Of a stretch of DNA of 64,000 bases, positions 46,032-57,276 are shown piece after piece (position 1 is the stretch's first letter; every line of letters starts with the position of its first letter). Source of the DNA: Gilvimarinus chinensis DSM 19667 (lineage in GTDB: Bacteria > Pseudomonadota > Gammaproteobacteria > Pseudomonadales > Cellvibrionaceae); NCBI RefSeq assembly GCF_000377745.1, contig NZ_KB898709.1, positions 67,001 through 131,000 of the forward strand, in the 5' to 3' direction. Position numbers and translations under genes: made by a program. The notes below the pieces were generated by a model that was not told the origin of the DNA, did no database searches, and saw only the letters and a program-made list of their open reading frames with translations.

Positions 46032-47510
46032 TTATTTCTGCAGCTCTTTGTGAACATCCCTCACACCACGCACCCAAGGCTTAGCCTCACGCTGAACAAC
46101 AGGCAACCCCCTAACGGCCTCCTGCGCCGCAGCTCTTGATGGATAACGCCCCGCCAACACCACATACCACGGTTTACCCGACCGGACAGAGCTATAGATT
46201 CGCAATTGATCAACATTAGCTTGGGAGTTTCGGTACTTTTGCGCTGACGAAAGAGTACTTACACCCAACACTTGTAATGTGTAGGAACCCTCAGGCCAAG
46301 CAAGTATTTCGAGCTCATCCTCGGTAAACGAAGTATGGGCAGGCCGAACGCTCTTCGGCACTGACGATGACGATGTCGATGTCGATGTCGATGTCGATGT
46401 CGATGTCGATGTCGATGTCGACAATATTGAGGAGGAACCGGCCTCAATCAAATCCGCCTCTAATCCCTTATTGACCTGAACATCAGGGTCAACAGCCTCT
46501 GCTTCAGAAATACTTTTAGCTTCTGCCGGAAAAGCAGCCTGTTCACCTGCAAACCCAGAAGACGCCTCGGCCCACGCAGCTGTTTTCGAGGAGGCGGATC
46601 CCACTTCCACCGAAGACGGAATTTTTAGCGACTTATTTTTTTCTGCTGCCTCCTCATCGGAGCTACCGCTATATAGATACACCATACCCAAAGCCGTAAC
46701 CAAGCCGGCTACCGCAAAGATATGTATAACAGGGAGCTTAGGCACAGATTGGCTCGCGCTCTCTGCCGCCGGAACATTTTCTTCGTCGGCCAGAGCATAA
46801 TCTTGAAGCCAAAATTTCGCCTGCCCCAGTAAGCTATTCAAATTACCCGCAGAAGATCTCCACCAGGGTTCCACCAAGGAACGATTATAGAGCGGCTCGC
46901 CCTCGTAACCAGCGTCCTCCATACGCCTTTGCAACAAAGAAACCGACTCATCCAGCCCAACCTGTGGCAATTCATAATCCTGAACAGACACATCCGGCAT
47001 TCCATAGCCATCAAGCTTTGGAGTAATGTCCTTACGCCCTAGTAGCACTAAGCGAATAGGTGGTAACTCTTGCGCCGACTGCAGCAAACTCATTAAAGGT
47101 GCCAGCGTCTCGTCACCCAGAAAGTCCGCATCATCAACCACTACATACAATTGGCCTTCTGCCAAAGCAGAACGAATTTGCACCAGAAGCTCTCCAGCAC
47201 TGGCATCTGAGTGGAGTGGCAGATTTAAAAAATCGGCTATTTTTCTGAGTAAAGCACCGCCTTCAGACTCTCGGGCAGCAAAAAAGACAGTCTCCCGTGA
47301 TAGGGCAAGACGATTGTACAACTCATAAGCCAAAGAGGTTTTACCCGAACCCTCCTCACCAGTAATCACCACTAACGGAGCAACAAATTCGACTGTGTGC
47401 AGCACTTCTACTGAAAGAGCATCGAGCCCTTCCCACAACTCGGCCGCAGGCGCCTCTATGAAGGGATCAGCATCCAATCCCAGTATGGCAAAATAGCTCG
47501 GTTCACTCAT
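46032..47510 (-). CDS. damX: DamX-like SPOR protein with AAA ATPase domain
   Basis: A 492-residue protein in the conserved place after aroB. Residues about 1-240 are an ATPase of the ExeA/AAA type, with Walker A GEEGSGKTS (51-59) and a Walker B-like VVVDDAD (123-129). One membrane helix follows (about 260-280). Next is a Ser/Ala/Glu-rich linker with a Ser-Thr dipeptide run (about 363-383) coded by a DNA microsatellite. The C-terminal SPOR domain (about 410-485) would bind septal peptidoglycan. E. coli DamX also pairs such domains and affects division. Orientation places SPOR in the periplasm. Confidence 0.85.
   Translation of the reverse strand: MSEPSYFAILGLDADPFIEAPAAELWEGLDALSVEVLHTVEFVAPLVVITGEEGSGKTSLAYELYNRLALSRETVFFAARESEGGALLRKIADFLNLPLHSDASAGELLVQIRSALAEGQLYVVVDDADFLGDETLAPLMSLLQSAQELPPIRLVLLGRKDITPKLDGYGMPDVSVQDYELPQVGLDESVSLLQRRMEDAGYEGEPLYNRSLVEPWWRSSAGNLNSLLGQAKFWLQDYALADEENVPAAESASQSVPKLPVIHIFAVAGLVTALGMVYLYSGSSDEEAAEKNKSLKIPSSVEVGSASSKTAAWAEASSGFAGEQAAFPAEAKSISEAEAVDPDVQVNKGLEADLIEAGSSSILSTSTSTSTSTSTSTSTSSSSVPKSVRPAHTSFTEDELEILAWPEGSYTLQVLGVSTLSSAQKYRNSQANVDQLRIYSSVRSGKPWYVVLAGRYPSRAAAQEAVRGLPVVQREAKPWVRGVRDVHKELQK
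46363..46422. repeat. Hexanucleotide microsatellite within damX
   Basis: Seven perfect GTCGAT units (46375-46416) are flanked by two GACGAT units before and one GTCGAC unit after. It codes for alternating Ser and Thr. Being a multiple of three, length changes would alter linker length without a frameshift. Confidence 0.9.
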
Positions 47511-47528
47511 CCAGGCCCCCGTAGTGAT

Positions 47529-48614
47529 TTATGTGCTGCGTGAGTGGGTAAGCGTCTGCTCAAGCAACTGCGCATCAAAATCTGCCGTTACTATCGCCCG
47601 CCCCAACTCTTCAAGCAAAACTAAACGCAATCCCCCGTCCATCGCTTTCTTATCGACAGCCATCAACTCAAGGAACTCCTCATTCGTCATACCACTTGGA
47701 GACTGGGTGGGTAAATTAGCTGCCTGCAAAAGATTGCGTGTACGCTCCACCAAACTTACTGGAACATTCCCCATTCGGTGCGACAAGTCCACAGCCATCA
47801 TCATCCCAGCGGCCACGGCCTCCCCATGGAGCCAATTGCCATAACCTTGCGCGGTTTCGATAGCATGGCCAAAAGTGTGCCCTAAATTTAAAATCGCGCG
47901 TATTCCACCCTCACGCTCATCTTGAGCCACCACTTTAGCCTTGCTTTCACAGGAGCGGACGACGCAGTAGGCTAGCGCTTCAGCCTCTTTAGCCATGACT
48001 TTATCGATATTTTCTTCTAACCATAGAAAGAAGCTGGCATCGCAAATCAATCCATATTTGATGACTTCAGCCACACCTGCTGCCAACTCCCGCTCTGGCA
48101 AGCTTCGCAATACAGACACATCGGCCAGCACAGCTTGAGGCTGATAAAAGGCTCCAATCATGTTTTTTCCCAAGGCATGATTAACGCCTGTCTTGCCGCC
48201 CACCGACGAATCAACCATGGATAATAACGTTGTCGGAACCTGAATGAAGTTGACCCCCCTCTGATAACAAGCAGCCGCAAATCCAGCCATATCTCCGACC
48301 ACACCACCACCAAGGGCTATAAGAGTGCACTGCCGATTAAAGCGCGCCTGCAGCAGGCCATCAAAAATCAAATTTAAAGTTTCTAGGTTTTTATGCTTCT
48401 CGCCATCAGGGAGGACTACAGTCTCGACTCGAAAATCTTCGCCGGGCAAAGCATCCAACAAACCCTGCAAGTAAAGGGGGGCGATAGTGTCATTGGTAAC
48501 AATACAAACTTGTCGACCATGAATATGTGGTTTTAAATGCTCAGAGCAGAGCAGCCCCTCGCCAATATAGATAGGATAACTACGCTCTTCGAGCTCTACC
48601 TGTAAACTGTTCAT
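47529..48614 (-). CDS. aroB: 3-dehydroquinate synthase
   Basis: A 361-residue NAD- and zinc-dependent enzyme, second step of the shikimate pathway. Motifs include [41 protein letters not shown] and the metal ligands in [11 protein letters not shown] and [10 protein letters not shown]. The start at 48614 ([15 protein letters not shown]) matches E. coli AroB; there is a second ATG just upstream at 48617. It is 85 bases after aroK and co-transcribed. Confidence 0.96.
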   Translation of the reverse strand: MNSLQVELEERSYPIYIGEGLLCSEHLKPHIHGRQVCIVTNDTIAPLYLQGLLDALPGEDFRVETVVLPDGEKHKNLETLNLIFDGLLQARFNRQCTLIALGGGVVGDMAGFAAACYQRGVNFIQVPTTLLSMVDSSVGGKTGVNHALGKNMIGAFYQPQAVLADVSVLRSLPERELAAGVAEVIKYGLICDASFFLWLEENIDKVMAKEAEALAYCVVRSCESKAKVVAQDEREGGIRAILNLGHTFGHAIETAQGYGNWLHGEAVAAGMMMAVDLSHRMGNVPVSLVERTRNLLQAANLPTQSPSGMTNEEFLELMAVDKKAMDGGLRLVLLEELGRAIVTADFDAQLLEQTLTHSRST

Positions 48615-48699
48615 CATTTCTTGCACCGTTGTTACACACTGAGGCGAGTTTACCACAGGCACCTACGGGGCAAAGCGTTAGCAGGCGGCGAAATACCCA

Positions 48700-49209
48700 C
48701 TACAGGAGAGCATCGACAATTTCCTGCACAGCCGCTTTAGGGCTAAATCGATCGGTATTAATAACAACTCGCGCAATAGAACGGTAAATAGGCTCACGCT
48801 GAGTCAATATTTCCACAATTTTTTGCCTAGGGTTTTCTACCTGTAGCAAAGGGCGCTTACGGTCACGAGAGGTTCGCTCTACAAGTTGTTCCACAGAAGC
48901 ATTTAAGTAACAAACGCAGCCATGCTCCTGCATAAGCTGGCAATTTTGCTCTCGAGTAACAATTCCTCCTCCAGTGGCGATCACTGAAACCTCGCCCTCG
49001 CACAGCTCCATCAGAACTGCCGTCTCCCTGTCTCGGAATCCCTCTTCGCCTTCCATATCAAAAATCCAGGGAATATCAGCCCCGGTTCTGGATTCAATCA
49101 AGCGATCTGTATCGACAAAAGGAAGTTGTAACTCTGAAGCCAGCAAACGGCCGATGGTAGACTTGCCGACCCCCATGGGGCCGACAAGAAAAACATGTTG
49201 CTTAATCAT
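48700..49209 (-). CDS. aroK: Shikimate kinase AroK
   Basis: A 169-residue kinase that phosphorylates shikimate at the 3-hydroxyl. The P-loop is GPMGVGKSTIGR (about 11-22), the shikimate-binding DTD is in FVDTDRLIE, and ATGGGIV and RDRKRPLL are intact. It is 3 bases after the pilQ stop, the usual pilQ-aroK-aroB arrangement. Confidence 0.96.
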   Translation of the reverse strand: MIKQHVFLVGPMGVGKSTIGRLLASELQLPFVDTDRLIESRTGADIPWIFDMEGEEGFRDRETAVLMELCEGEVSVIATGGGIVTREQNCQLMQEHGCVCYLNASVEQLVERTSRDRKRPLLQVENPRQKIVEILTQREPIYRSIARVVINTDRFSPKAAVQEIVDALL

Positions 49210-49212
49210 TCT

Positions 49213-51324
49213 TTATTCAGTCAGCTCATTAGCCATAATGCGAGGAGTAATGAAGACTAACAACTCACTTTTTTCACTATTCACGATATCGCGTCGAAAT
49301 AGACGACCAAGGTATGGAATATCCCCAAGGAAAGGCACTTTATCCACACCGTTAAGCTGCTGCATTTCAAAAATACCACCCAACACAATGGTTTGCCCAT
49401 CGCTGACCAAAACTTTGGTATTAACCCTGGTTATATCAATAATAGGAACGCCAAACTCTTGGTTAATTTCAGCTAAAAGGTCTTTTTTGATCGCCAGATC
49501 CATGATGATGTTGTTGTCTGGGGTAATCTGTGGCGTAACGTCCAGCTCCAGCACTACCTCTTTGAATGAAGCTGCGGTCGCACCACTAGCAGAAGCCTCT
49601 TGATAGGGGATTTCACTACCCGTTGAAATTTTAGCCTGCTGCTTATCACCAGTAATAACCTTCGGCTGAGACACGATTTCTGCGTACCCATTGTACTCCA
49701 TGGCCGACAATTCAAGATCAAGGAAGGTGTTGTCGGTTAACAAGCCAAAAGCGATGCTGCCTACTGGGTTTTGAATACCCATATCGACCATCATGTTTTC
49801 GTTCAAATCCATGGTGCCGCCGCCGTAGATAAAATCAAACGGGCTGCCAGGGTCCGAGTCTAAACCATCAACTGACCCACCCACTTCAAACAGGGCATCA
49901 TCACCCAGGCTGGCACCAACACCACCCCAGCGCACTCCCAATTCCTCGCGGAAATCTTTATTGGCAATAACCAAACGCGCCTCAATCATTACCTGTTTGA
50001 TAGGCACATCAATTTCTTGCAACAACGTTTTGAACGCTTCTACACGGTCGACGGTATCTGTCACAATAATTGAGTTGGTACGGCTATCCACTACTGCATG
50101 TCCGCGCTCAGACAGCAGAGTGTAGTTCGCACCCTGGCTATTATTGCTGCGATTACCACTTTCACCACCCATGGCAATCTCGAAAACTTCTTGCGCGTTA
50201 GCATAGCTGATACGAATGTATTCGGTGCGCAGCGGTGCCAGCTCTTCAAGTTGGCGCTTAGTTGAAAGCTCTTGACGCTCCCGCTCTGCAATTTCTGCAG
50301 CAGGAGCCACCATCAACACATTACCCACCTGACGCTTATCCAAGCCTTTGGTTTTAAGCACCATGTCCAACGCTTGATCCCACGGCACATTATCCAGGCG
50401 CAGGGTAATACGGCCCTGGACTGTATCTGAGGCCACTAAGTTCAGCTCCGTGAAGTCGGCAATAATCTGTAGCACAGCGCGAACTTCAATATCTTGGAAA
50501 TTGAATGACAAGCGCGCGCCTGTATATTCAAATTCGCGTTCTTTCTGCGCTTTCTCGGCCGCCGTCAGGGGCTTAACGCTGACGATATAGCGATTGTTAG
50601 TTTGATAGGCCAGGTAATCAAACTCCCCTTGTGCCTTAATATTCAGCACCACATCACCGTCATCGCTATCGGCAGAAACAATGCTAACGGGCGTTGCGAA
50701 ATCAATCACATCCAAACGGCGACGCAGCTCAGCAGGTAATTGAGTGTTACTGAAACGCACCCGCACACCTTCGGCAGTATCACGCATATCAGCCCGGATA
50801 CTGCTGTTCGACAGGTCGACAATAATGCGCCCTTCACCGCTTTCACCACGACGGAAGTCAATAGCCTGAATTGACTTGGCGGCGGAGCTTGCAGATGGTG
50901 TAGCACTGACTGCTTTGGCTGTCTGACTGGTGGTGTTTTGTGTAATAACGCCTGGATCGTTAGCGCCTACCTCAACGACATACGCATTACCATCAACACT
51001 CGACTTATAGGTTGATAAGTTCTCAAGATTCAAAATCAGTCGAGTGCGATCACCGGATGTCAGCACCATCGCGCTTTTGCCGTTATCAAACGCCAAGGGG
51101 TAGCGCCGCTCTTTCAGCTCACTCACGACGTCAGGAAAGTCCAGCACAATGCGCGCCGGTGATTCAATCGTATAACCCTGCGGCTCGGGAGGGGCCTCAC
51201 TAAACGTAAGACGCACTTCAAAGCGCTGATTAGGCAGTTCTGCGAACCGGATATCGTCTAGGCTTGTCGCCCCTACATGACACGACAGCAGGGAGACTAC
51301 TAGCAACACGAGTGTTTTTCTCAT
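49213..51324 (-). CDS. pilQ: Type IV pilus secretin PilQ
   Basis: A 703-residue outer-membrane secretin through which the pilus passes. A signal peptide (about 1-19) precedes two AMIN-type peptidoglycan-binding regions (about 20-125 and 145-255), an STN/N0 domain (about 270-345, FNFQDIEVRAVLQIIADF), an N1 domain and the secretin pore (about 465-700), with VPFLGDIPYLGRLFR near the end. The start at 51324 (MRKTLVLL) has a GGGTGG site; the 10 in-frame codons before it are left out. It is last in pilMNOPQ. Confidence 0.95.
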   Translation of the reverse strand: MRKTLVLLVVSLLSCHVGATSLDDIRFAELPNQRFEVRLTFSEAPPEPQGYTIESPARIVLDFPDVVSELKERRYPLAFDNGKSAMVLTSGDRTRLILNLENLSTYKSSVDGNAYVVEVGANDPGVITQNTTSQTAKAVSATPSASSAAKSIQAIDFRRGESGEGRIIVDLSNSSIRADMRDTAEGVRVRFSNTQLPAELRRRLDVIDFATPVSIVSADSDDGDVVLNIKAQGEFDYLAYQTNNRYIVSVKPLTAAEKAQKEREFEYTGARLSFNFQDIEVRAVLQIIADFTELNLVASDTVQGRITLRLDNVPWDQALDMVLKTKGLDKRQVGNVLMVAPAAEIAERERQELSTKRQLEELAPLRTEYIRISYANAQEVFEIAMGGESGNRSNNSQGANYTLLSERGHAVVDSRTNSIIVTDTVDRVEAFKTLLQEIDVPIKQVMIEARLVIANKDFREELGVRWGGVGASLGDDALFEVGGSVDGLDSDPGSPFDFIYGGGTMDLNENMMVDMGIQNPVGSIAFGLLTDNTFLDLELSAMEYNGYAEIVSQPKVITGDKQQAKISTGSEIPYQEASASGATAASFKEVVLELDVTPQITPDNNIIMDLAIKKDLLAEINQEFGVPIIDITRVNTKVLVSDGQTIVLGGIFEMQQLNGVDKVPFLGDIPYLGRLFRRDIVNSEKSELLVFITPRIMANELTE

Positions 51325-51360
51325 TTTCCACCCCATAAAGAACAAAGCACGCATGACCGC

Positions 51361-51888
51361 CTATTCCTTTTCTTGTAATTTAATAATACGAGGACGCTCA
51401 ACCCAGCCATCGTCGCCATCGGATACGATTTCCATCACCTCAATTTGAGTCGGTGATGCCGATATAATTTTGCCGTGATTTCGGCCCATGTAATTGCCTA
51501 CCGTCACTGGCTCGACACTTCTCTGACTGCCTGGCCCGGTATCTATCAACGCCCACAGGGAACCGTTCTGCTCAACCGTGCCGACCATCAGCATATTTGT
51601 GATACTAAAGTTCTCTAAATACTCTTTAGGCCTGCTTAAATCTGGCTCAACAGATTTACCGCCCTTAACGCTTGCCAGCTCTTCAACAGGACGCTCGAAA
51701 GGGCTGCGCAGCGTCATGGCCGAATAACTAAAAGGAGGCAAAGGCCTAAACACCGGAAGCGGCTCAATTTGCTTGCCGGGACGTCGCTTGGTCTCTTCGA
51801 TGTAATCACGCAGATCACCCAAGTCACCGCCAGCGCCACAGCCGCTCAGCAATAAAGCAGCTAGCAATAGTGGGGTCTTATTATTCAT
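51361..51888 (-). CDS. pilP: Type IV pilus lipoprotein PilP
   Basis: A 175-residue lipoprotein with lipobox LLSGC near residue 17. PilP connects the PilN/PilO inner-membrane complex to PilQ. The centre has the expected PFSYSAMTLRSPFE segment, and the C-terminal beta domain includes ALIDTGPGSQRSVEPV and GNYMGRNHGKI. An AGGAGG site precedes two adjacent ATGs (51891 and 51888); I use the second. The start overlaps the end of pilO. Confidence 0.92.
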   Translation of the reverse strand: MNNKTPLLLAALLLSGCGAGGDLGDLRDYIEETKRRPGKQIEPLPVFRPLPPFSYSAMTLRSPFERPVEELASVKGGKSVEPDLSRPKEYLENFSITNMLMVGTVEQNGSLWALIDTGPGSQRSVEPVTVGNYMGRNHGKIISASPTQIEVMEIVSDGDDGWVERPRIIKLQEKE

Positions 51889-52492
51889 CATCCCCACCTC
51901 CTTGATAATGGTAGGTTTTGGCCCCAATCTCCATCAGCAAATCTCCGCCCTCTTTGGACTGCTTAATGGAGAAATCATGTAAAGTCACGATCCGTGGCAT
52001 ACCCGCCACACCGCTCACAAACCCCCCGAAATCGTGATACCCACCTTTCACGGTGATATTAATAGGAAGCTCCACATAATATTCAGCGTCCCGCGGGTCT
52101 TGAAGCTCCAAGCTCAAATCACTCAACCCGCTTTCTACGCTGCGCGCATCGATGTCATCCAGCAGCCCAGGCACCTCGTTGTCGGAAGGTAAGCGTGCCA
52201 GTAATGATTCAAAGGAGCGCTGCATCTCTTCCATTTGCGCCCGATATGCCGCCAGGTTTGCCGCCTGAGCACTTCGAGTTTCAAAGGTTTGACGCAGGGT
52301 GCGCTCTTCGGCCTGCTCACGCACTAGCAGTTCATTGATCGATTTAACTTTAAAATAATAAGTAGCCGCCAATACCGCAGCCACGATAAACAAACACACA
52401 AGAATTTTAGTTGGCAGCGGCCAAACACCCAGTTTATTTGGGTCTTCGTAGTCGAATTCACGAACCGCCGCAATGGTATCTTTAAAAGCCAT
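51881..52492 (-). CDS. pilO: Type IV pilus inner-membrane protein PilO
   Basis: A 203-residue protein with one membrane helix (about 29-47), a coiled coil (about 50-95) and a C-terminal ferredoxin-like domain starting near SDNEVPGLLDDID. It pairs with PilN in the alignment complex. The start codon shares a base with the pilN stop, and its end overlaps pilP, so the genes are translationally linked. Confidence 0.93.
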   Translation of the reverse strand: MAFKDTIAAVREFDYEDPNKLGVWPLPTKILVCLFIVAAVLAATYYFKVKSINELLVREQAEERTLRQTFETRSAQAANLAAYRAQMEEMQRSFESLLARLPSDNEVPGLLDDIDARSVESGLSDLSLELQDPRDAEYYVELPINITVKGGYHDFGGFVSGVAGMPRIVTLHDFSIKQSKEGGDLLMEIGAKTYHYQGGGDDE

Positions 52493-53072
52493 TACTCTGC
52501 CCCCTCATTGTCTGACTCTACATCAGCCGCTTTTGCGACTACCGTTTTAACGGTCATCGAAAAAGCATTCGCCTGCCCTCCGGCTCCTGGAGCCACCTCC
52601 ACGGAAGACAAGTTAGGGGAGTCGTACCAAGGCGAGGAATCCAGATTCCTCATAAAACTAGACACTCGATTATTGGATTCCGCCAAGCCCTCCATGCTTA
52701 CGGTTTCTCCAACTCTCTCTAATGAAGTTAAGTACACACCGTCCGGAATAGCTCGAACCAACTCATCGAAGTGGTGAACAATCACCGAACGAGTGCCTTC
52801 CAAACTGCGAATCAACTCCATTAGCTCCAAAAGCTCTTCACGCTTTTTTTGCAAATCTTTGATCTCTGCAACTTTTTTATCCAGCTCAGCGATTTCACTT
52901 TGCAGCATTTGATTCCGCTGATTCTGGTGCTCCACTCGCCCATTCGCCTGAGAGATCCAGAAAAAAGCCAATACACAGGCCACCAAAAAGACGCCAAACA
53001 TTATGGCGATGAACTCTTTTTTCTTTTCTTCGCGGTAAGTAACCCGCCAAGGGAGAAGGTTTATATTAGCCA

Positions 53073-53073
<1 letters not shown>
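52492..53073 (-). CDS. pilN: Type IV pilus inner-membrane protein PilN
   Basis: A 193-residue protein with the typical N-terminal MANINLLPWR, whose INLLPWR motif binds a groove of PilM in the cytosol. One membrane helix (about 22-42) is followed by a coiled coil (about 48-95) and a periplasmic ferredoxin-like domain. Its start overlaps the pilM stop by one base. Confidence 0.95.
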
Positions 53074-54161
<1,088 letters not shown>

Positions 54162-54176
54162 TTAGCTGTCGTTTAT

Positions 54177-54204
54177 GTTATAGCACTTTAACTTAAGCCT
54201 GCAA
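54177..54204 (-). promoter_or_regulatory. Candidate pilM operon promoter
   Basis: TTGCAG (54199-54204) and TATAAC (54177-54182) are 16 bases apart on the minus strand, about 37 bases before the pilM ATG. The -10 matches five of six consensus bases. Confidence 0.45.
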
Positions 54205-54239
54205 CAAGTACACACGTATGTAAACCGATAAAAACCCCG

Positions 54240-54245
54240 TATAAT
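54240..54245 (+). promoter_or_regulatory. Possible -10 element for mrcA
   Basis: A perfect TATAAT lies about 50 bases before the mrcA ATG in the divergent pilM-mrcA gap. No good -35 is seen at 16-18 bases, so this is weaker than the pilM candidate. Confidence 0.4.
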
Positions 54246-54295
54246 GCACACCTCTTACGGCAAGTGTTGCTAACCCTCTAATTCCCATAGAAAAA

Positions 54296-56728
54296 ATGCT
54301 TAAAAAATATTCTTTTATCAAAGTGCTTTTATGGTTAATCGCAGCCGGATGCGGCGTGACAGCCATCACATTTGCCGGCCTATACCTATATCTCGACCCC
54401 AAATTGCCCGAAGTTCAGACACTAAGGCAAGTAAAACTGCAAACGCCCCTGCGCATTTACTCTAGCGATAATAAGCTGATAGGCGAGTTTGGTGAGCAGC
54501 GACGAACCCCTATCAGCTATAACGAAATCCCGCCCTTATACATAAAAGCTCTACTTTCCGCAGAGGATGCACAATTCTACGGCCATAACGGCGTCTCTAT
54601 TAAAGGACTTTTGCGAGCAGCGTCACAATTATTGCAAACAGGGCAAATCCAGTCGGGCGGCAGCACGATCACCATGCAGGTCGCAAGGAACTTCTTCCTG
54701 ACCTTTAACCAGACTTTTGCCCGTAAATTCAACGAAATCTTGCTCGCCCTGCAAATAGAGAGAGAACTCAGCAAAGCCGAAATCCTCGAGCTTTACAACA
54801 ACAAAATCTATTTTGGAAATAGAGCATACGGCATACAAGCGGCGGCTAATGTCTACTATGGCAAAGATATTGGCGATTTAAACTTAGCTCAGTGGGCCAT
54901 GATTGCCGGCTTACCCAAAGCGCCGTCCGCTTACAACCCTTTGGCAAACCCTTCGCGTGCTTTAATTCGTCGAAACTGGATTCTCGGACGGATGTACGAG
55001 CTAGGCCACATTGACCAGAACACTTGGCGCAGCACAACAGCTGAGCCAATTACCGCCCGCTACCATGGACTTACACCAGAACTATACGCCCCCTATGTTG
55101 CAGAAATGGCTCGCCAAGAGGCCATTGATCGTTTTGGCCAAAGCGCCTACACGGACGGCTACAACATCTACACCACAGTAAACGCTCACTTACAAGAAGT
55201 CGCCCAAAAAGCGGTGACTCAGGGTGTTGTTACTTACGATCAGCGCCATGGCTATCGCGGCCCTGAGCAGAGCTTTGCCAACACCGACCCAACTGCATGG
55301 CTCGAGCAAGTGAAAAATATCCCTGCTTACGGCGGCCTTGAACCCGCCGTGGTGACCCAAGTAGAAGAGCAGTCGGCCGAGGTATTACTGCGCGACGGCA
55401 GCACTGTGACATTAAGCTGGGAGCAGGGGCTGTCCGATGCACGGCCTTATCTTAACGAGAACTACCGGGGCAAAAAGCCGTCCACAGCAGCCGACGTGCT
55501 CTCTGCTGGCGATTTAATTCGCCTGCGCCAATCCGCCGCAGGATGGCAGCTGAGCCAATTACCCGCAGCAGAAGCAGCTCTTATTTCTCTCTCCCCTGAG
55601 AATGGCGCTATTGTTTCCATGGTTGGAGGCTTCGACTTCAACCAAAGCCACTTCAACAGAGTCACACAAGCGACTCGACAGCCAGGCTCATCTTTTAAAC
55701 CTTTTATTTACACCACCGCTCTAGAAAACGGTTTTACGCCCGCCACAATCATTAACGACGCGCCCATCGTCATTGAAGATGCGAGCCTTGAAGGCACATG
55801 GAGACCTGAGAACGATGGCGGGAAGTTCCTAGGCCCCATGAGAATGCGAACCGCCCTCTATCGATCACGAAACTTGGTTTCAATCCGAATTTTACGCACG
55901 CTGGGCATGAAAACGGCGCATGAGAGCTTAGCCAGGTATGGCTTTGACGCAGATGCAATGCCTTACGATCTCTCATTAGCTTTGGGCAGCCACGACGTAA
56001 CCCCCCTCAAATTAGCTGAAGGTTACGCTGTCTTTGCTAACGGTGGCTATAAAGTCGCCCCCTACCTTATAGAGCGCATTGAAACGGTAGACGGAGAGCT
56101 TCCTTTTAAGGCAAACCCGGCTACTGTATGCCGTGAATGCGATACTGAAATGGATAAAACCAATACTGAGGCCAACACCTTAGAAGAGTTGCTTGCCACA
56201 AACTCAGCCCCAACAACTCCTACCCCAGCCCCCATGAAAGCACCACGTATTCTGGATGCGCAAACCGCTTTTATTGCCGACTCTATGCTCCGTGATGTCA
56301 TTGCTCGGGGCACAGGGAAACGGGCACGAGTACTGGAGCGAGGTGATATTGCAGGAAAAACAGGCACCACAAACGGCCCACGTGATGCCTGGTTTGCGGG
56401 CTACAGCCCCGACATTGTCACAGTGACCTGGCTCGGCTTCGATAACAACACGCCGCTCGGCAACAACGAATACGGCGGCTCCGCAGCGCTACCCATCTGG
56501 ATTGACTATATGCGCGCAGCCTTGGCAGACAAACCCGAGAAGCCCAGCAAAAGACCCAGCGGTATTGTTACAGTGCGTATAGACCCGGAAACCGGCAAAC
56601 GTGCTGGCCCGAATGACCCAGACGCAATATTCGAAATATTCCGTGAGGACAATATTCCACCACTGCAAGGCTCTGGAACCAGAGCAGAAGACAAAAGCTC
56701 GCAAATGATTCCTGAAGAACTTTTTTAA
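54296..56728 (+). CDS. mrcA: Penicillin-binding protein 1A
   Basis: An 810-residue bifunctional peptidoglycan synthase. A membrane anchor (about 10-33) is followed by the GT51 glycosyltransferase (about 60-235) with LSAEDAQFYGHNGVS, GGSTITMQVARN and LYNNKIYFGNRAYG. The OB-like insert follows, then the transpeptidase with the nucleophile in RQPGSSFKPFIY, SRN in RSRNLVS and KTGT in AGKTGTTNG. It is divergent from pilM, the usual ponA position in Pseudomonas. Confidence 0.95.
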   Translation: MLKKYSFIKVLLWLIAAGCGVTAITFAGLYLYLDPKLPEVQTLRQVKLQTPLRIYSSDNKLIGEFGEQRRTPISYNEIPPLYIKALLSAEDAQFYGHNGVSIKGLLRAASQLLQTGQIQSGGSTITMQVARNFFLTFNQTFARKFNEILLALQIERELSKAEILELYNNKIYFGNRAYGIQAAANVYYGKDIGDLNLAQWAMIAGLPKAPSAYNPLANPSRALIRRNWILGRMYELGHIDQNTWRSTTAEPITARYHGLTPELYAPYVAEMARQEAIDRFGQSAYTDGYNIYTTVNAHLQEVAQKAVTQGVVTYDQRHGYRGPEQSFANTDPTAWLEQVKNIPAYGGLEPAVVTQVEEQSAEVLLRDGSTVTLSWEQGLSDARPYLNENYRGKKPSTAADVLSAGDLIRLRQSAAGWQLSQLPAAEAALISLSPENGAIVSMVGGFDFNQSHFNRVTQATRQPGSSFKPFIYTTALENGFTPATIINDAPIVIEDASLEGTWRPENDGGKFLGPMRMRTALYRSRNLVSIRILRTLGMKTAHESLARYGFDADAMPYDLSLALGSHDVTPLKLAEGYAVFANGGYKVAPYLIERIETVDGELPFKANPATVCRECDTEMDKTNTEANTLEELLATNSAPTTPTPAPMKAPRILDAQTAFIADSMLRDVIARGTGKRARVLERGDIAGKTGTTNGPRDAWFAGYSPDIVTVTWLGFDNNTPLGNNEYGGSAALPIWIDYMRAALADKPEKPSKRPSGIVTVRIDPETGKRAGPNDPDAIFEIFREDNIPPLQGSGTRAEDKSSQMIPEELF

Positions 56729-56750
56729 GTAAGAGAAAACAATAATTGCC

Positions 56751-56787
56751 AACAAAAAAGCCCGTCATAAAGACGGGCTTTTTTGTT
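56751..56787. terminator. Bidirectional terminator between mrcA and rpmE
   Basis: A 16-pair inverted repeat with a GCCCGTC/GACGGGC core, an ATAAA loop and long A and T tracts on both arms. It can end both converging genes. Confidence 0.92.
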
Positions 56788-56820
56788 GGCCTGAGAGAGA
56801 TCCCCTCAACGCACTCTGTC

Positions 56821-57042
56821 TTACTTTTTAGCGCCGCCGATACGACCGCCAAAACGCTTGTTAAAGCGATCAATACGACCACCGGTATCAACAACTTTCT
56901 GCTTACCAGTAAAGAACGGGTGGCACTCAGAGCAGACGTCAATGTGGAAGTCTTCGCCCAGAGTAGAACGAGTTTTGATTTGATTTCCGCAGCTGCAGCT
57001 CGCAGTCACGTCGGTATAATTTGGATGGATATCAGCTTGCAT
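56821..57042 (-). CDS. rpmE: 50S ribosomal protein L31
   Basis: A 73-residue ribosomal protein in the zinc-binding (C+) form: cysteines in CSCGN and [10 protein letters not shown], then [18 protein letters not shown]31 bridges the 50S and 30S heads. The zinc-free paralogue used under zinc starvation is not in the window. It sits between mrcA and priA, as in Pseudomonas. Confidence 0.97.
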   Translation of the reverse strand: MQADIHPNYTDVTASCSCGNQIKTRSTLGEDFHIDVCSECHPFFTGKQKVVDTGGRIDRFNKRFGGRIGGAKK

Positions 57043-57059
57043 GATCTTAGCCTATGTTG

Positions 57060-57088
57060 TGTATACCGCCACCTGAACACAAGGTCAA
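57060..57088 (-). promoter_or_regulatory. rpmE promoter
   Basis: TTGACC (57083-57088) and TATACA (57060-57065) are exactly 17 bases apart on the minus strand, about 17 bases before the rpmE ATG. This is the best sigma-70 match in the window. Confidence 0.7.
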
Positions 57089-57276
57089 AGCCTCTTTGCC
57101 TGGCACGGTATCGCGGGTTATCGCAATTTCGGGGCCGCGATACTACCACAGCCACACCCCAAATCAAGGGGAATGTGCATTTTTTAGCCGCAACGGCCCC
57201 GCCAACTTTAACCGATGAGTTCTAGCCCCAATTAACGTAAGATTATTAGCCACTTAAGCGTTAGTGTCAGCCTCAG

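Noticed and set aside
46363-46422. Possible CRISPR-like or protein-binding repeat array
   Set aside because: The units are six bases with no spacers and lie in frame inside damX, so it is a coding microsatellite.
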